A stretch of DNA of 7,279 bases from positions 1 to 7,279 of the forward strand of contig CAMHRJ010000107.1 in the NCBI GenBank assembly GCA_946187475.1, written 5' to 3'. This DNA is from an uncultured Clostridia bacterium (lineage in GTDB: Bacteria; Bacillota; Clostridia; Oscillospirales; Oscillospiraceae). A model generated the notes under the pieces. The model was not told the DNA's origin. It made no database searches and was given only the letters and a program-made list of their open reading frames with translations. Below, piece after piece: positions 6,111-7,279 of this stretch (its first letter is position 1; every line of letters begins with the position of its first letter). A program made the translations under genes and the position numbers.

Positions 6111-6136
6111 ACGGGCGATTCGTGAATCGCCCCTAC
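6111..6136 (-). repeat. Palindromic stem C, AT-containing variant
   Basis: The arms GGGCGATTC (6113-6121) and GAATCGCCC (6124-6132) flank a 2-base centre GT, and the sequence ends in CTAC. It has the same 9-2-9 design and the same GTAGGGG start (on the minus strand) as stems A and B. The inner half of the arms is replaced by a different but still self-complementary sequence. It is the first stem transcribed after the capsid stop codon, 24 bases past it. Confidence 0.85.
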
Positions 6137-6139
6137 AAG

Positions 6140-6151
6140 CTCCACACTCCA
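6140..6151 (-). repeat. Right terminal inverted repeat, 12 bp
   Basis: CTCCACACTCCA is the perfect partner of 5976-5987. It begins 8 bp beyond the capsid stop codon (6160-6162), so the element almost touches the coat gene. Confidence 0.85.
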
Positions 6152-6159
6152 AAATGGCT

Positions 6160-7279
6160 TTAGCCGATGTTCAGCACACCGTCGCCCACGGCGATGGGCT
6201 TGTTGGCGCTGTCGGTCTCCACCACGCGGATGCGGGTGTGGCCGTCGGCGGGAGTGATGCTGGTCTCGGCCGCGGCGGTGAGGGCCGTCCAGGCAGAGGT
6301 GGTGATGGCGGTGCCGTAGGTCACGGCGGGCAGATCGCTGCCCTCGGCGCCGGTGGCATAGAAGCGCTTGGCACCCTCCATGGCCGTGAGGATCACCAGC
6401 TGGCTGTCACCCACATCGCCGGCGGCAGTGGTGAAGTCCAGACCCTTCAGCACGGGCTGGGCGCCGTGGTAGTAGACGCCGCTGCCCCGCTCATTGAGCA
6501 CGAAGCAGTCATAGATCATGCGGCCCTCCACCAGCCAGCCGGAAACGCCGGGCGGGTTGGAATGGATCTTATAATCCTCCAGCTGCTTGGGCGCGGTGGC
6601 GGCCATGGGATGGGCCAGCAGGAAGGCAGCGCCCGCGGGCATGCGGGTGTTGGGCACCTTCACGATCTTGCAGCCGTCCACCTCGCCGATGACGCCCTTT
6701 TCCAGCATCTGCTGGCTGCGGTCGCCGTACTTCATGAAGGCCGGGTCCTGCTTGAGGAGGTTGGCGAAGCGATAGGTGCAGAAGCACACGCGGCCCTGGT
6801 CGGGGACGTTGGCGTTGCCCAGCTTCTCCATGCCCGCCAGGAACATCTCGTAGGCGTTGGCCTTGGTGATGGCGGTGGTGGCGTAATTGCCCCGGGCAGT
6901 GGCCTCGGCGGCGAGGGTCTTATAGACGTAGGAGTCGAACTCCGGCACCCAGACCTCGCGAATCTGGCGGGAAAGCGCCTTGCCGGCGTCCGAGGCCATT
7001 TCGCTCTGGAGCTTGTCGCCCTTGTCGATGATGAAGGTGAAGGCGCGGTCCTTCTTCACGGTCAGCTCCTGGACGCTGCGGGCCAGATCGTCCGGGGTGC
7101 CGTAACGGCTGGTGCCGCTGCGCTGGTAGTCCGTGAGCGGGACCACGGGGATGGAATAGACGTTCACGGTCTTGACGCCGGTGAACGAATAGTCGTTGTT
7201 GAGGGCCAGCATGGCCTGAGACTCTTTGCTGAACCGCTCGTCGATGGTTTTGCTGTACTTCTGGGCGAGATTTCTTCCG
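6160..7279 (-). CDS. Major capsid (coat) protein, 5' end outside the window
   Basis: Shell-forming coat protein of the virion, probably HK97-fold. The reading frame is open to the right edge: 372 residues are visible, and 22 of them (including AQKYSKTIDERFSKESQ) precede the first visible ATG at 7212. That ATG is therefore an internal Met and the true start lies beyond 7279. The run NNDYSFTGVKTVNVYSI followed by PLTDYQRSGTSRYGTP and an FIIDKGDK segment is a pattern I associate with coat proteins of Clostridia phages. The body appears to end near LVILTAMEGAKRFYATGA. About 50 further residues, rich in Thr/Ala and predicted beta, follow and may be a small extra domain. The stop is TAA at 6160-6162, only 8 bp from a repeat element. 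The gene is first in the visible operon and is followed by adaptor and tail genes, which supports the call. The function is fairly secure; the exact capsid family (P22 coat-like or another HK97-fold family) is not resolved. Confidence 0.82.
   Translation of the reverse strand, partial: GRNLAQKYSKTIDERFSKESQAMLALNNDYSFTGVKTVNVYSIPVVPLTDYQRSGTSRYGTPDDLARSVQELTVKKDRAFTFIIDKGDKLQSEMASDAGKALSRQIREVWVPEFDSYVYKTLAAEATARGNYATTAITKANAYEMFLAGMEKLGNANVPDQGRVCFCTYRFANLLKQDPAFMKYGDRSQQMLEKGVIGEVDGCKIVKVPNTRMPAGAAFLLAHPMAATAPKQLEDYKIHSNPPGVSGWLVEGRMIYDCFVLNERGSGVYYHGAQPVLKGLDFTTAAGDVGDSQLVILTAMEGAKRFYATGAEGSDLPAVTYGTAITTSAWTALTAAAETSITPADGHTRIRVVETDSANKPIAVGDGVLNIG

Larger units (their letters stand above)
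5971..6151. repeat. Composite palindromic repeat element (MITE/REP-like), filling the 206-nt gap between capsid and adaptor genes
   Basis: This element takes up most of the only gap over 12 nt in the window (5954-6159). A perfect 12-bp inverted repeat (5976-5987 with 6140-6151) bounds it. Inside are three palindromic stems centred near 6015, 6063 and 6122. The left end also carries a 7-bp tandem, GAGTGTG twice at 5971-5984. The two outer stems are inverted copies with related flanks: both are preceded by the terminal repeat and a GTAGGGG end, and both are followed on their own strand by TGTGGAA (6027-6033; 6110-6104). No coding capacity of its own and no target-site duplication are seen. Non-autonomous mobile repeats of this look (GTAGGGG plus palindrome) are familiar to me from Oscillospiraceae-like genomes, but that is recall and not a search result. 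No convincing -10/-35 promoter was found in the gap on the minus strand. Confidence 0.75.

Noticed and set aside
6002..6136. Intrinsic (Rho-independent) terminators after the capsid gene
   Set aside because: The stems are stable, but none is followed by a run of T on either strand, and the downstream genes clearly belong to the same operon.
5971..6151. CRISPR array
   Set aside because: The repeats are in mixed orientation, differ in their arms and lack regular unique spacers; they are self-complementary palindromes.
5333..6163. 276-codon open frame on the plus strand across the repeat element
   Set aside because: It is antisense to the adaptor gene and then runs through palindromic repeat DNA; the protein shows no family features.
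7140..7212. Capsid gene start at ATG 7212
   Set aside because: The frame continues upstream to the window edge with 22 residues of coat-like sequence, and no ribosome binding site precedes 7212.

Overview
The window is a stretch of a bacteriophage or prophage virion-structure operon. Every gene reads on the minus strand, so transcription runs from the right edge to the left. The DNA is G+C-rich by eye. Strong AGGAGG-type ribosome binding sites sit in front of most genes, and protein motifs such as the SAYE..AV..GF.GTE..WL cassette and the LTDIADAIR.KTG tail-protein start are ones I associate with Gram-positive gut Clostridia (Oscillospiraceae-like hosts) and their phages. The host assignment is inference. 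No integrase, attachment site, tRNA or host gene is visible, so prophage and free phage cannot be told apart here.

Layout in transcription order: (1) 7279-6160, major capsid protein, cut by the right edge. (2) 6159-5954, the only real intergenic gap, filled by a composite palindromic repeat element of about 180 bp with a 12-bp terminal inverted repeat and three two-fold-symmetric stems of one design. (3) 5953-5312, putative head-tail adaptor (P22 gp4-like position). (4) 5319-3355, large probable beta-propeller tail nozzle/stabilisation protein (P22 gp10-like position). (5) 3344-2703, tail appendage protein with an N-terminal docking-like helix and a beta-rich C-terminus. (6) 2703-2359, small BppU-N-like beta-sandwich protein. 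(7) 2358-1486, tail fibre with a collagen-like cassette, an AQQARARANIGAAS motif and a pyocin-knob-like C-terminus. (8) 1485-610, probable NlpC/P60 or Amidase_5-like cysteine hydrolase. (9) 597-274, small collagen-like tail protein. (10) 274-1, start of another tail protein, cut by the left edge.

The order coat, adaptor, beta-propeller, appendages, without a tube, tape measure or tail-chaperone gene between capsid and fibres, suggests a short-tailed (podovirus-like) particle arranged like P22 genes 5-4-10. Genes 3 to 10 are packed with overlaps of 1 to 8 nt, 0-nt TAAATG junctions, or gaps of 10-12 nt in which the upstream stop codon forms part of the next Shine-Dalgarno, so they look translationally coupled. 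The repeat element between the abundant capsid product and the rest of the operon is the clear exception to this packing and the main non-coding point of interest. The main protein-level oddity is the hydrolase at 610-1485, which has a very long insertion between its putative catalytic Cys and His and ends five residues after the His.
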